Assembly: GCF_902497855.1 (NCBI RefSeq)
Contig: NZ_CABVHU010000022.1
Location: forward strand, 45,955 to 109,954
Source: Pseudomonas fluorescens
GTDB lineage: Bacteria > Pseudomonadota > Gammaproteobacteria > Pseudomonadales > Pseudomonadaceae
Direction of reading: 5' to 3'
Length of the DNA: 64,000 nucleotides
Below, one piece after another: positions 51,470 to 60,977 of the stretch. Position 1 is the stretch's first letter. Each line of letters opens with the position of its first letter. The notes under the pieces are model-generated. The model made no database searches. It was given only the letters and a program-made list of their open reading frames with translations, and had not been told where the DNA came from. Made by a program: the position numbers and the translations under genes.

Positions 51470-52642
51470 ATGAAACGTCCCCGACAGACCCGCCGCGCCC
51501 TGCTTGCAGCACTGTGTCTGATCCCTGTTATCGCCATCGCCGCCTGGCAGATCATCCCGCCCGGTCGCGACCAGTTCGCCACCATCCCCGTGACCCGGGG
51601 CGACATCGAAAGCAGCGTCACGGCCCTGGGCACTTTGCAACCGCGGCGTTATGTCGACGTGGGCGCCCAGGCGTCGGGGCAGATCCAGAAAATCCACGTG
51701 GAAGTCGGCGACGTAGTCAAGGAAGGCCAACTGCTGGTGGAAATCGATCCCTCCACGCAACAAGCCAAACTCGACGCCGGACGCTATTCCATCGAAAACC
51801 TCAAGGCACAGCTGCAGGAGCAACGGGCACAGCACGACCTCGCCCGACAGAAATACCAGCGTCAGCAGCACCTCAAGGCCGGCGGCGCCACCCGCGAGGA
51901 AGATGTGCAGACCGCCGAGGCCGAATTGCGCGCCACCCAGGCCCGCATCGACATGTTCCAGGCGCAGATCCGCCAGGCCCAGGCCAGCCTGCGCAGTGAT
52001 CAGGCCGAGCTCGGTTACACCCGGATCTATGCGCCCATGGGCGGCACCGTGGTCGCACTCGACGCCCGGCAAGGCCAGACCCTCAACGCCCAGCAACAAA
52101 CACCGCTGATACTGCGTATCGCCAAGCTGTCGCCGATGACCGTCTGGGCCGAGGTGTCGGAAGCCGATATCGGTCACGTCAAACCCGGCATGACGGCCTG
52201 GTTCACCACCCTCAGCGGCGGCCAGCGGCGCTGGAACAGCACCGTGCGGCAAATCCTGCCGGTGCCGCCCAAGCCACTGGACCAGACCAGCCAGGGTGGC
52301 GGCAGCCCGGCCAGCTCGAGCAAAAGCGGCAGCGCGCGCGTGGTGTTGTACACCGTATTGCTCGACGTCGATAACGCCGACAATGCGCTGATGGCGGAAA
52401 TGACCACTCAAGTGTTCTTTGTCGCCGACCAGGCGAAAAATGTCCTCACCGCGCCGATTGCAGCCCTGCAAACCGGCACGCAGGCGCACAGCCAGACCGC
52501 CCGGGTGGTCGCGAAAAACGGCAGCATCGAGCAACGCGACGTGCGCACCGGTATCAGCGATCGCCTGCGGGTACAGATTATCGAGGGCTTGCAGGAAGGC
52601 GATCATCTGTTGATCGGTCCGGCCGATGGGAGTGGCGGCTGA
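51470..52642 (+). CDS. pvdR: Membrane fusion protein PvdR of the PvdRT-OpmQ pump
   Basis: A 390-residue MacA-like periplasmic adaptor: one TM at about 9-27, lipoyl half-motifs (VDVGAQASGQIQKIHVEVGD; GQLLVEIDPS), a coiled-coil hairpin (about 110-185) and a beta-barrel. It joins PvdT to OpmQ for secretion and recycling of pyoverdine. The frame opens at 51281, but that would overlap the PvdS box; ATG 51470 gives the normal length. pvdT starts directly after its stop. Confidence 0.93.
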   Translation: MKRPRQTRRALLAALCLIPVIAIAAWQIIPPGRDQFATIPVTRGDIESSVTALGTLQPRRYVDVGAQASGQIQKIHVEVGDVVKEGQLLVEIDPSTQQAKLDAGRYSIENLKAQLQEQRAQHDLARQKYQRQQHLKAGGATREEDVQTAEAELRATQARIDMFQAQIRQAQASLRSDQAELGYTRIYAPMGGTVVALDARQGQTLNAQQQTPLILRIAKLSPMTVWAEVSEADIGHVKPGMTAWFTTLSGGQRRWNSTVRQILPVPPKPLDQTSQGGGSPASSSKSGSARVVLYTVLLDVDNADNALMAEMTTQVFFVADQAKNVLTAPIAALQTGTQAHSQTARVVAKNGSIEQRDVRTGISDRLRVQIIEGLQEGDHLLIGPADGSGG

Positions 52643-54616
52643 ATGCTGACGCCCCTGATCGACCTGCAGGACATCCGCAAAGCCTACGGCGGTGGCGACT
52701 CACCTGAAGTTCACGTCTTGCGTGGCATCGACCTGTCGATCCATGCCGGGGAATTTGTGGCGATTGTCGGCGCGTCCGGCTCCGGCAAGTCGACGCTGAT
52801 GAACATCCTCGGCTGCCTCGACCGCCCCACGTCGGGCGAATACCGTTTCGCCGGGGAAAACGTCGCCGCCCTCGACAGCGACGAACTGGCCTGGCTGCGC
52901 CGCGAAGCCTTCGGCTTTGTGTTCCAGGGTTATCACCTGATTCCCTCCGGTTCGGCCCAGGAAAACGTCGAGATGCCGGCGATCTATGCCGGTACTCCAG
53001 CGGCGGAACGCCACGCCCGCGCCGCCGCCCTGCTCGACCGCCTCGGACTGGCCTCGCGCACCGGCAACCGCCCGCATCAACTCTCCGGCGGCCAGCAACA
53101 ACGGGTGTCCATCGCCCGCGCCTTGATGAATGGCGGCCATATCATCCTCGCCGACGAACCCACCGGCGCCCTCGACAGCCATAGCGGCGCCGAGGTCATG
53201 ACCCTGCTCGACGAACTGGCGAGCCAGGGCCACGTGGTGATTCTCATCACCCACGACCGCGAAGTGGCGGCCCGGGCCAAACGCATCATCGAAATTCGCG
53301 ACGGGCTGATCATCAGCGACAGCGCCCGCGATAACCCATCCGCCCAGACCTCGGCCAATCCCGGTGCGCTGCAGGCGGTGGATTTGCGCAAGCGCCTCAG
53401 CGAAGGCGCCGAAGCCACCGGGGCCTGGAAAGGCGAACTGGTGGACGCGGTGCAAGCGGCCTGGCGGGTGATGTGGATCAACCGCTTTCGCACGGCGCTG
53501 ACGCTGCTCGGGATCATCATCGGCGTCGCGTCGGTGGTGGTGATGCTGGCTGTCGGTGAAGGCAGCAAGCGCCAGGTCATGGCGCAGATGGGCGCGTTCG
53601 GCTCCAACATCATCTATCTGAGCGGCTCGTCGCCGAACCCGCGAACGCCATTGGGCATCGTCACCCTGGACGACGTGGCCGCGGTGGGCAGCCTGCCGCA
53701 GGTGACACGGATCATGCCGGTCAACGGCCAGGAAGCCGGGGTACGCTTCGGCAACCTCGACCACTTGAGTTACGTCGGCGGCAACGACACCAACTTCCCG
53801 GCGATCTTCAACTGGCCGGTGGTGGAAGGCGCCTATTTCACCCAGGAAGACGAACGCAACGCGGCAGCGGTCGCGGTCATCGGGCACAAGGTCCGGACCA
53901 AGCTGCTCAAGGATGTGGCCAACCCGATCGGCCAGTACATCCTGATCGAAAACGTGCCGTTCCAGGTGGTCGGCGTGCTCGCCGAAAAAGGCGCCAGCTC
54001 CGGCGACTCCGACAGCGACGACCGCATCGCCATCCCCTACTCCGCCGCCAGTGTGCGGCTGTTCGGCACCTACAACCCTGAATACGTAGCCGTCGCCGCC
54101 GCCGACGCGCGCAAGGTCAAGGAGACGGAACACGCCATCGAGCAATTGATGCTGCGCCTGCACAACGGCAAGAAGGATTTCGAGCTGACCAACAATGCGG
54201 CGATGATCCAGGCCGAAGCGCGCACGCAAAATACCCTGTCGCTGATGCTCGGCTCGATTGCCGCGATATCCCTGCTGGTGGGTGGCATCGGCGTGATGAA
54301 CATCATGCTGATGACCGTGCGCGAACGCACCCGCGAGATCGGCATTCGCATGGCCACCGGCGCCCGTCAGCGGGACATCCTGCGCCAGTTCCTCACCGAA
54401 GCGGTGATGCTCTCGGTGGTCGGCGGCCTCGCCGGGATCGCCCTGGCGCTGATCGTCGGCGGCGTGCTGATCTTGAGCGAAGTCGCGGTCGCGTTCTCCT
54501 TGATAGCGGTGCTCGGCGCCTTCGGCTGCGCCCTGGTCACCGGTGTTGTCTTCGGCTTCATGCCGGCCCGCAAAGCTGCCCGGCTCGACCCGGTCACGGC
54601 CCTTACCAGTGAATGA
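52643..54616 (+). CDS. pvdT: MacB-type ABC transporter PvdT
   Basis: A 657-residue inner-membrane protein with the ATPase domain at the N-terminus (Walker A GASGSGKST, signature LSGGQQQRV, Walker B IILADEPTGALD), one TM (about 285-305), a large periplasmic domain and three C-terminal FtsX-type helices. It powers the PvdRT-OpmQ pump. It abuts pvdR and its end lies just before opmQ, so the three genes form one operon under PvdS control. Confidence 0.95.
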   Translation: MLTPLIDLQDIRKAYGGGDSPEVHVLRGIDLSIHAGEFVAIVGASGSGKSTLMNILGCLDRPTSGEYRFAGENVAALDSDELAWLRREAFGFVFQGYHLIPSGSAQENVEMPAIYAGTPAAERHARAAALLDRLGLASRTGNRPHQLSGGQQQRVSIARALMNGGHIILADEPTGALDSHSGAEVMTLLDELASQGHVVILITHDREVAARAKRIIEIRDGLIISDSARDNPSAQTSANPGALQAVDLRKRLSEGAEATGAWKGELVDAVQAAWRVMWINRFRTALTLLGIIIGVASVVVMLAVGEGSKRQVMAQMGAFGSNIIYLSGSSPNPRTPLGIVTLDDVAAVGSLPQVTRIMPVNGQEAGVRFGNLDHLSYVGGNDTNFPAIFNWPVVEGAYFTQEDERNAAAVAVIGHKVRTKLLKDVANPIGQYILIENVPFQVVGVLAEKGASSGDSDSDDRIAIPYSAASVRLFGTYNPEYVAVAAADARKVKETEHAIEQLMLRLHNGKKDFELTNNAAMIQAEARTQNTLSLMLGSIAAISLLVGGIGVMNIMLMTVRERTREIGIRMATGARQRDILRQFLTEAVMLSVVGGLAGIALALIVGGVLILSEVAVAFSLIAVLGAFGCALVTGVVFGFMPARKAARLDPVTALTSE

Positions 54617-54623
54617 TCTCTTG

Positions 54624-56018
54624 ATGAAGCCGCGCTTAAGTTTGCTGACCCTTTGCCTGTTGCTCGGCGCCTGTGGCAGCACTGCCCAGCGTCCGGACAG
54701 CGGCATCCAGCCGCCGTCGTCCTGGCAATCGCCGCACACGCAAAATGCCACCCGCAGCAACCTGCAATGGTGGACGCAGTTCGGCAGCCCCGAACTCGAT
54801 CGCCTGATCGAACAAGCCCGGGTCGGTAGCTACGACCTGGCTGCCGCCATCGCCCGGGTACGCCAGGCCCAGGCCGACACGGTGATTGCTGGCGGCTCGC
54901 TGTTGCCGGAGGTCACCGCCGCGCTGAATGCCAATCGGCAAAAACTGCTGCGCGGCAATGGCTACAGCCAACTCGATGCCGACAGCAGCAACAAGGCGGT
55001 GGACTACTTCGACGCCAACCTCAGCGCCACCTACGAGATCGATTTCTGGGGCGGCCAACGCGCCTCCCGCGACAGTGCGCAGTTTGGTTTGCAAGCCAGC
55101 GAATTCGACCAGGCGACGGTGGAGTTGACGTTGCTCAGCGGCGTCGCCAACAGTTACGCGCAAGCCTTGTCATTGCGCGAGCAAAGCCGCATTGCCGGGT
55201 TGAATCTGGCCAATGCGCAAAACGTCCTGAACCTGGTGCAGACCCGGTTCGATTCCGGCTCGGCAACGGCCCTGGAACTGGCCCAGCAGAAGAGTCTGGT
55301 GGCGGCGCAACAACGGCAATTGCCGCTGGTGCAGCAACAGGCCCAGGACGCCTTGATCAGCCTCGCCGCCCTGCTCGGCCGGCCGGTTCAGCAACTGCGC
55401 CTGGGGGCAGAACGCTTTGAGCAGCTGTCATGGCCGACCATCGCGGCCGGGGTGCCCAGCGAGCTGCTCACCCGCCGACCGGACATCGCCCGGGCCGAAG
55501 CGCAACTGGCCGCCGCCCAAGCCGATGTCACGGTTGCTCGCGCCGCCATGCTGCCGGCCGTCACCCTGAGCGCCGAACTGGGCTCCGGTGCCGACCGCGC
55601 CGCCGACATCCTGCGCAATCCGTTCTATAACCTCACGGCCGGATTGCTTTCCCCTGTGTTCAACAACGGCCGCCTGAGCGCCGAGCGCGACAAGGCCACG
55701 GCGCGCCAGGAAGAACTGCTGGAGAACTACCGCGGGGCGATCATCAATGGGTTCGCCGACGTGGAAAAGGCCCTGAACAGCATTCGCGGGCTGGATGAAC
55801 AGCGGCAATGGCAAGGGGAAGAGCTGAACCAGGCGCAGACGGCGTTCAACATTGCCCAGAGCCGCTACGAGGCCGGGGCCGAGGACTTGCTGACGGTGCT
55901 GGAGACACAGCGCACCTTGTATGCGGCGCAGGATTTGAATGTGCAGCTGCGGTTGTCGCGGTTGCAGGCGAGTATTGCCTTGTACAAGGCGCTTGGGGGG
56001 GGGTGGCAAGGTTTGTAA
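54624..56018 (+). CDS. opmQ: Outer-membrane channel lipoprotein OpmQ
   Basis: A 464-residue TolC/OprM-like factor with a lipobox (LLLGACGS) after a short signal sequence and two outer-membrane efflux repeats (about 75-260 and 285-455). It forms the exit duct of PvdRT-OpmQ. The open frame begins at 54543 inside pvdT; ATG 54624 places the signal peptide at the N-terminus and lies 8 bases after the pvdT stop, so translation is probably coupled. Confidence 0.92.
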   Translation: MKPRLSLLTLCLLLGACGSTAQRPDSGIQPPSSWQSPHTQNATRSNLQWWTQFGSPELDRLIEQARVGSYDLAAAIARVRQAQADTVIAGGSLLPEVTAALNANRQKLLRGNGYSQLDADSSNKAVDYFDANLSATYEIDFWGGQRASRDSAQFGLQASEFDQATVELTLLSGVANSYAQALSLREQSRIAGLNLANAQNVLNLVQTRFDSGSATALELAQQKSLVAAQQRQLPLVQQQAQDALISLAALLGRPVQQLRLGAERFEQLSWPTIAAGVPSELLTRRPDIARAEAQLAAAQADVTVARAAMLPAVTLSAELGSGADRAADILRNPFYNLTAGLLSPVFNNGRLSAERDKATARQEELLENYRGAIINGFADVEKALNSIRGLDEQRQWQGEELNQAQTAFNIAQSRYEAGAEDLLTVLETQRTLYAAQDLNVQLRLSRLQASIALYKALGGGWQGL

Positions 56019-56026
56019 TGTGCGGT

Positions 56027-56148
56027 GGATGTTCCGGTCTCTTCGCGAGCAGGCTCGCTCCCACATTTGATCAGCGCCGATTACAGATTCTGTATTCGCT
56101 GGAGATCAGTGTGGGAGCGAGCCTGCTCGCGAAGAGGCCGGAACATCC
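56027..56148. repeat. Long inverted repeat of REP type after opmQ
   Basis: Two 39-base arms (56027-56065 and 56110-56148) match at 38 positions around a 44-base spacer. The arm starts GGATGTTCCGGTCTCTTCGC and continues into the GCGAGCAGGCTCGCTCCC core. It lies between convergent opmQ and pvdP and can form a very stable hairpin in both transcripts. Confidence 0.85.
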
Positions 56149-56167
56149 AGCATCAATGTCACCTGCA

Positions 56168-56270
56168 AGACCGCCTTCGCCGGCAAGCCGGTCTCGCTCC
56201 CACAAGGGTATGTGTCATGCCCCAATCATCCGGCACACCCAAGACCTGTGGGAGCGAGCTTGCTCGCGAT
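56168..56270. repeat. REP pair, second in the opmQ-pvdP gap
   Basis: Left CGCCGGCAAGCCGGTCTCGC and right GGGAGCGAGCTTGCTCGCGA. With the inverted repeat at 56027-56148 it fills the 276-base gap. Confidence 0.75.
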
Positions 56271-56294
56271 TGAACGATAACGCGGTGATCCTGC

Positions 56295-57923
56295 TTAACT
56301 GATAATCGGCTTGGCCTTCAAATGCCGCGCATACCAAGGCCGCTGCGGCACTTTGCGGAACAGGTCCGCCAGCTTCTTTTCATCCTCGCCAAAGGTAATG
56401 CGCAACGCCAGCTTCATGGTTTCCGGGTCCATTTCCACCGACTTGCCCGCCTGCAGCCCCGGCGTGGTGTTGCAGCCGTGGGTGCCCGGGCCCAGCCACG
56501 GGTCGTCGATCTCGACCCAGCGACCCGGCGCAAACCACGCTACGCCATTGACCTCCAGCCGACTGACCTCCCCCGGATGAAAACGCTCATGGGCGCGGAA
56601 CCAGTCTTCCAGGCGATCGTCGATCCAGCCGTGGAAATGCCAGAACACCGGGCTCACGTGGGACGAAAACGGATCCCCGAGGAAGTCGTTTTCCGGCGCA
56701 AACCAGCGCGCGGAAAAGTCCGACGGATCCCGGGCGAATGGCACCGGCTGGCCGTTGGACGGATCACGCGGCACCGAGGCCCAGCGCATGTGCAGCCAGT
56801 CGTGCAGCCCCAGTTCCACCTCTGAACCGAACTGACCCAGGGTCAGCTTCGACAGATAGCGCGGATCGCGGTAGCGCGACTCCCAGACCTGGAAATTGCT
56901 GTGGTAGGTCTCGGCAGTCTTGATGTCGGCGACCCATTGCGAATACTCGGCATCGTCGTCCGCCCGCCAGGTGGGCGGCAGCGCTGTGCCGTCGTGGTTG
57001 TCGCAATAATTGGCGAAGCCAATGCGATCGCGCGCCAGCTCCGGTTGTGGCAACGGGAAATGCGGCCAGGACGGCAGGTCCTGCAGGGAGCGCGCCTTGC
57101 CCAGCATCTGCCGGTGCATGAAGAAAAAATCCACACCCGAGCCGTTGCGGTCCTTGCGCGCACCCCGGGCGTCACGCTCTTTGTCACGAGGGCCGGGCTG
57201 CCAGCCGATGCCGCGCAAGGCATCGCGCTTGTCTTCGGGCAAGGTGTGCCACTTGTCCCGTGAGGCATGCCAGAGCTGGTGAAACAGACGATGCTCCGCG
57301 GACACCAGCCAGGCCAGCAGCGCCGGGTTGAGGCCGGTGCGCTCGCGGGCTTCGGGGAACACACGCTTGACCGCGATGAAACGGTTGTCCTGGGCGGTCA
57401 TCATCAACGGCCGATCCAGGTTCAACACCCGACCACTGAGGGTGCCGCTGCCCGCGTTGCCGAAACTGGCCCAGACTTCGTCCAGCGCCATGCTGAATTC
57501 GTAATCCGGCGTGCCGCTGGCAGCGTTGGCGCTGACCAGCCGCCAGCTCAATTCTGCGGGCTTGGCCTCGGCCATGTCGCCGAGTACCCGGTAACGGGGT
57601 TCTTCGCTCGCGCGCAGGCGCTCGGCGGTGTCGAGGAAGCCGATCAAGCCGCGTCCTTTATGACCGACGTCGAGGAACACTTCCAGCCCGTCCCGGGGCA
57701 GGCCTTCGATGCCGGCGTCCCGCCCCTCGAAACGAATCTGCCAGACCCCGCGCAAGGTGTTTGCCAGGTGCTGGCCGGCGACATCCGCGACATCGAAGGA
57801 CGCTTCGCCGGGGGTGATCGTCGGATCCGGTTTCGTCCATTCACGATGCCCATAAAAAGCCGCAGGCACGGCGGCGCCGGTGAGCGCCAGACCTGCCATG
57901 AACCATCGTCGAGAAATCCTCAT
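56295..57923 (-). CDS. pvdP: Tyrosinase PvdP (pyoverdine chromophore maturation)
   Basis: A 542-residue periplasmic copper enzyme that oxidises the tyrosine-derived part of ferribactin toward the chromophore. The N-terminus MRISRRWFMAGLALTGAA is a Tat signal (RR followed by hydrophobic core). His-rich copper-site motifs include HRLFHQLWH, GLHDWLHMRW and SPVFWHFHGWID. The frame opens at 57962; ATG 57923 puts the twin-arginine at the right place. It is divergent from pvdM, and each has its own PvdS box. Confidence 0.92.
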   Translation of the reverse strand: MRISRRWFMAGLALTGAAVPAAFYGHREWTKPDPTITPGEASFDVADVAGQHLANTLRGVWQIRFEGRDAGIEGLPRDGLEVFLDVGHKGRGLIGFLDTAERLRASEEPRYRVLGDMAEAKPAELSWRLVSANAASGTPDYEFSMALDEVWASFGNAGSGTLSGRVLNLDRPLMMTAQDNRFIAVKRVFPEARERTGLNPALLAWLVSAEHRLFHQLWHASRDKWHTLPEDKRDALRGIGWQPGPRDKERDARGARKDRNGSGVDFFFMHRQMLGKARSLQDLPSWPHFPLPQPELARDRIGFANYCDNHDGTALPPTWRADDDAEYSQWVADIKTAETYHSNFQVWESRYRDPRYLSKLTLGQFGSEVELGLHDWLHMRWASVPRDPSNGQPVPFARDPSDFSARWFAPENDFLGDPFSSHVSPVFWHFHGWIDDRLEDWFRAHERFHPGEVSRLEVNGVAWFAPGRWVEIDDPWLGPGTHGCNTTPGLQAGKSVEMDPETMKLALRITFGEDEKKLADLFRKVPQRPWYARHLKAKPIIS

Positions 57924-57968
57924 TGCCCTACCTGTGTCAGCCATGAAGCAGGCTTTATCCAAGCTAGA

Positions 57969-57992
57969 ACGGTTGCTCCTGCCGAAAATTTA
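57969..57992 (-). promoter_or_regulatory. PvdS iron-starvation box of pvdP
   Basis: On the minus strand TAAAT (57988-57992) then 16 bases then CGT (57969-57971), 46 bases before the pvdP start. Confidence 0.8.
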
Positions 57993-57996
57993 AGAG

Positions 57997-58074
57997 CTTC
58001 GCTGGCAAGCCAGCTCCTACAGGGGATTGTGTGAACACCGAAAATCCCCTGTAGGAGCTGGCTTGCCAGCGAAG
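57997..58074. repeat. Perfect 31-base inverted repeat between two divergent PvdS promoters
   Basis: Arms at 57997-58027 and 58044-58074 are exact reverse complements (core CTTCGCTGGCAAGCCAGCTC) around 16 bases. The two REP units point tail to tail, opposite to most pairs in the window. Confidence 0.9.
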
Positions 58075-58091
58075 GGGCCAGTACGAACACC

Positions 58092-58115
58092 TAAATTTCT
58101 GGAAGGATCACTCGT
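58092..58115 (+). promoter_or_regulatory. PvdS iron-starvation box of pvdM-pvdN-pvdO
   Basis: TAAAT 58092-58096 and CGT 58113-58115 with 16 bases between; 60 bases before the pvdM start. Confidence 0.8.
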
Positions 58116-58175
58116 TCCTCCCAGATAGCAAAGGCCCCCACTCACGCCGGGCCAACGAACCTGACTGAGACGGCA

Positions 58176-59525
58176 ATGACAAAACCACGTTCGAAAAAGG
58201 CGCTCTACATCGGCCTGCCGCTGGCCCTGGCGATCTGCGCCGGTGCAGGCTATGCGGCCTGGGATTACTGGTTCAAGGACAACCCCGGCTACCCGGTCAA
58301 GGTGATGAAACAGGCCGATGAACTGCAAGAGCGCATGCTCTCGTTCGACAGCCACATCACCGTGCCCATGGATTTCGGCACCGCCGGCAACGAAGCCGAC
58401 AAGGACGGCAGCGGCCAGTTCGACCTGGTCAAGAGCGGGCGCGGACGGTTGTCCGGTGCGGCCCTGACCATCTTTGGCTGGCCGGAAATCTGGAACGGCG
58501 ACAACGCCCCCCACCGCCCCACCGAAGGATTCGTCGACGAAGCACGTTTCGAACAGGAAACCCGCTACAAGATCATCAGCACGATGGTGCGCGACTTCCC
58601 CAACCAGGTCGCCATCGCCTACACCCCCGACGATTTCCGCCGTCTGCACGGCGAAGGCAAATTCGCGATCTTCCTGAGCATGCTCAATGCCTATCCTCTG
58701 GGTAACGATCTCAACGCCCTGGACAAGTGGGCGGCTCGCGGCATGCGCATGTTCGGCTTCAGTTACGTGGGCAACAACGCCTGGGCTGATTCATCCCGAC
58801 CACTGCCGTTCTTCAACGATTCCCGGGACGCCCTCGGCGGCCTGTCGGACATCGGCAAACAAGCCGTGCACCGCCTCAACGACCTCGGCGTGATCATCGA
58901 TGTGTCGCAGATGTCGACCAAGGCCCTGGAGCAAGTCGCCCAATTGAGCCGCACCCCCATGGTCGCCTCGCACTCGGCGCCACGGGCGCTGGTGGACATC
59001 CCGCGCAACCTCAGCGACCAGGAAATGCAGCTGATCAAGAACAGCGGTGGCGTGGTGCAGATTGTCGGCTTCCCGACCTACATCCGCCCATTGAGCCAGG
59101 CCACCCAGGACAAGCTCAACGCCCTGCGCGCCCGCTTCGACCTGCAACCGCTGCAAGGGCTGGAGATGGCGCTGATGCCGGGCGATCCGGTGATCACCGT
59201 CTGGTCCGCGCAACGCTTCGGCGAGTACGCCAGCGAGCTCTACGCGATTGTCGACGAAGAACCCAAGGCCACGCTGAAGGACTACGGCGACGCCATTGAT
59301 TATGCGGTGAAGAAGATCGGCATCGACCACGTCGGCATCAGTTCCGACTTCAACGACGGCGGCGGCCTCGATGGCTGGAAGGACGTCAGCGAGGGGCGCA
59401 ACGTGACGGCCGAGCTGCTCAGTCGCGGTTATAGCGAAGCCGATATCGCCAAGCTCTGGGGCGGCAATTTCCTGCGGGTCTGGGACCAGGTGCAGCAGTC
59501 CTCCAGGCCCGTGGCCAAACACTGA
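58176..59525 (+). CDS. pvdM: Membrane-dipeptidase-like protein PvdM
   Basis: A 449-residue protein anchored or exported by an N-terminal hydrophobic segment (ALYIGLPLALAICAGAGYAA). The rest is a renal-dipeptidase (M19) fold: SFDSHITVPMDFG, VIIDVSQMS, MVASHSAPRAL, HVGISSDFNDGGG. PvdM acts in the periplasm in pyoverdine maturation, needed with PvdP for chromophore formation. It starts a pvdM-N-O operon; pvdN follows after 29 bases. Confidence 0.93.
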   Translation: MTKPRSKKALYIGLPLALAICAGAGYAAWDYWFKDNPGYPVKVMKQADELQERMLSFDSHITVPMDFGTAGNEADKDGSGQFDLVKSGRGRLSGAALTIFGWPEIWNGDNAPHRPTEGFVDEARFEQETRYKIISTMVRDFPNQVAIAYTPDDFRRLHGEGKFAIFLSMLNAYPLGNDLNALDKWAARGMRMFGFSYVGNNAWADSSRPLPFFNDSRDALGGLSDIGKQAVHRLNDLGVIIDVSQMSTKALEQVAQLSRTPMVASHSAPRALVDIPRNLSDQEMQLIKNSGGVVQIVGFPTYIRPLSQATQDKLNALRARFDLQPLQGLEMALMPGDPVITVWSAQRFGEYASELYAIVDEEPKATLKDYGDAIDYAVKKIGIDHVGISSDFNDGGGLDGWKDVSEGRNVTAELLSRGYSEADIAKLWGGNFLRVWDQVQQSSRPVAKH

Positions 59526-59554
59526 CTCCTCTTTTGCACAAGCGAACCGAGCTC

Positions 59555-60835
59555 ATGACCAACCGTCGTTCATTCCTCAAACAGGCCGGCATTCTCGCAG
59601 CGAGCCTGCCCATGGGCGCCGCCGTGAACCTGCCGGCGCTGGCCGCCAGCCCGGCACCGCTGGCCACGGACAAATGGGCGCAGTTGCGCCAGCTGTTCAA
59701 TCAGGACCCGAACTACCTGCACTTCGCCAACTTCCTGGTGACCTCACACCCAAGACCCGTGCGCGAGGCGATCGAGATGCACCGCGCCAACCTCGACCGC
59801 AACCCCGGCCTGGCCATGGACTGGGACCTGGGCGAAACCGAAAAACGCGAGCACCAGGTGCGGGTCTGGGCCGGGCGTTATCTCAAGGCCGCACCGGACC
59901 AGATCGCCCTCACCGGCAGCACCACCGAAGGCCTGTCGCTGATCTACGGCGGCATTCATGTGCGCCCCGATCAGGAAATCCTCACCAGCGAACACGAACA
60001 CTATGCGACCCACTATGCCCTGGCTTACCGCCAGCAAAAGGATGGGGTCAAGGTGCGCAAGCTCAAGTTGTTCGAGCACAGCCACAGTGTTTCGGTGGAT
60101 GAAGTTGTCGGCACAATTGCCAAAGGGATTCGCCCCGAAACCCGCGTACTGGGCATGACCTGGGTGCAATCGGGCAGCGGCGTGAAACTGCCGATCGGCG
60201 AGATCGGCAAACTGGTGGCAGAGCAGAACCGCAATCGCGCCGAGAAGGACCGCATCCTGTATGTGGTCGACGGTGTGCACGGCTTTGGCGTCGAGAACCT
60301 CGACTTCCCCGACATGCACTGCGACTTCTTCATTGCCGGCACCCACAAATGGATGTTCGGCCCGCGCGGCACCGGGATCATCTGCGCCCGTTCGGCCGAG
60401 CTCAAGGACGTGACACCGACCATCCCGACCTTCTCTGAGGCCACCACCTTTTCGACCATCATGACCCCCGGCGGCTACCACAGCTTTGAACATCGCTGGG
60501 CGCTGGACGAGGCCTTCAAGCTGCACCTGGAATTGGGCAAGGCCGAGGTCGAGGCACGCATCCACGCGCTCAATACCTATGCAAAAAACCGTCTGCTGGA
60601 GCAGCCGCAGATCGAATTGGTCACCCCGAAAAGTCCGGCAATGTCAGCCGGTTTCACCTTCTTCCGGATCAAGGATCGGGACTGCGAAAAAGTCGCGCTG
60701 CAGCTGATGCAGAACCGCGTGGTCTGCGACTCGGTGGACCGCGACGTCGGCCCGGTGATCCGCATCGCCCCCGGCCTGCTCAACACTGAAAACGACATCG
60801 ACCGGTTCATGGCCTTACTGAACAAGACCACATGA
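59555..60835 (+). CDS. pvdN: PLP-dependent enzyme PvdN
   Basis: A 426-residue periplasmic enzyme with a Tat signal (TNRRSFLKQAGILAASLPMG). The fold is that of aminotransferase class V; the PLP lysine is in FIAGTHKWMFGPRGTG. In fluorescent pseudomonads PvdN converts the glutamate side chain on the chromophore to succinamide. The frame opens at 59534; ATG 59555 puts the twin-arginine close to the start. Confidence 0.93.
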   Translation: MTNRRSFLKQAGILAASLPMGAAVNLPALAASPAPLATDKWAQLRQLFNQDPNYLHFANFLVTSHPRPVREAIEMHRANLDRNPGLAMDWDLGETEKREHQVRVWAGRYLKAAPDQIALTGSTTEGLSLIYGGIHVRPDQEILTSEHEHYATHYALAYRQQKDGVKVRKLKLFEHSHSVSVDEVVGTIAKGIRPETRVLGMTWVQSGSGVKLPIGEIGKLVAEQNRNRAEKDRILYVVDGVHGFGVENLDFPDMHCDFFIAGTHKWMFGPRGTGIICARSAELKDVTPTIPTFSEATTFSTIMTPGGYHSFEHRWALDEAFKLHLELGKAEVEARIHALNTYAKNRLLEQPQIELVTPKSPAMSAGFTFFRIKDRDCEKVALQLMQNRVVCDSVDRDVGPVIRIAPGLLNTENDIDRFMALLNKTT

Positions 60836-60845
60836 CGCCTCCCCC

Positions 60846-60937
60846 CTGTAGGAGCTGGCTTGCCAGCGAATGCGTCAGGTCAGCCAACATCAATGTTGAA
60901 TGTGCTGACCTCTTCGCTGGCAAGCCAGCTCCTACAG
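60846..60937. repeat. REPIN-type inverted REP pair inside the pvdMNO unit
   Basis: Inverted TGTAGGAGCTGGCTTGCCAG copies with an inner CAACATCAATGTTGAA palindrome. It lies between pvdN and pvdO, where no PvdS box is seen, so it could set the ratio of the two messages. Confidence 0.85.
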
Positions 60938-60977
60938 GTTCGTTATCGCGCCGTTATTCTTTGAATCGAGATGCCTC

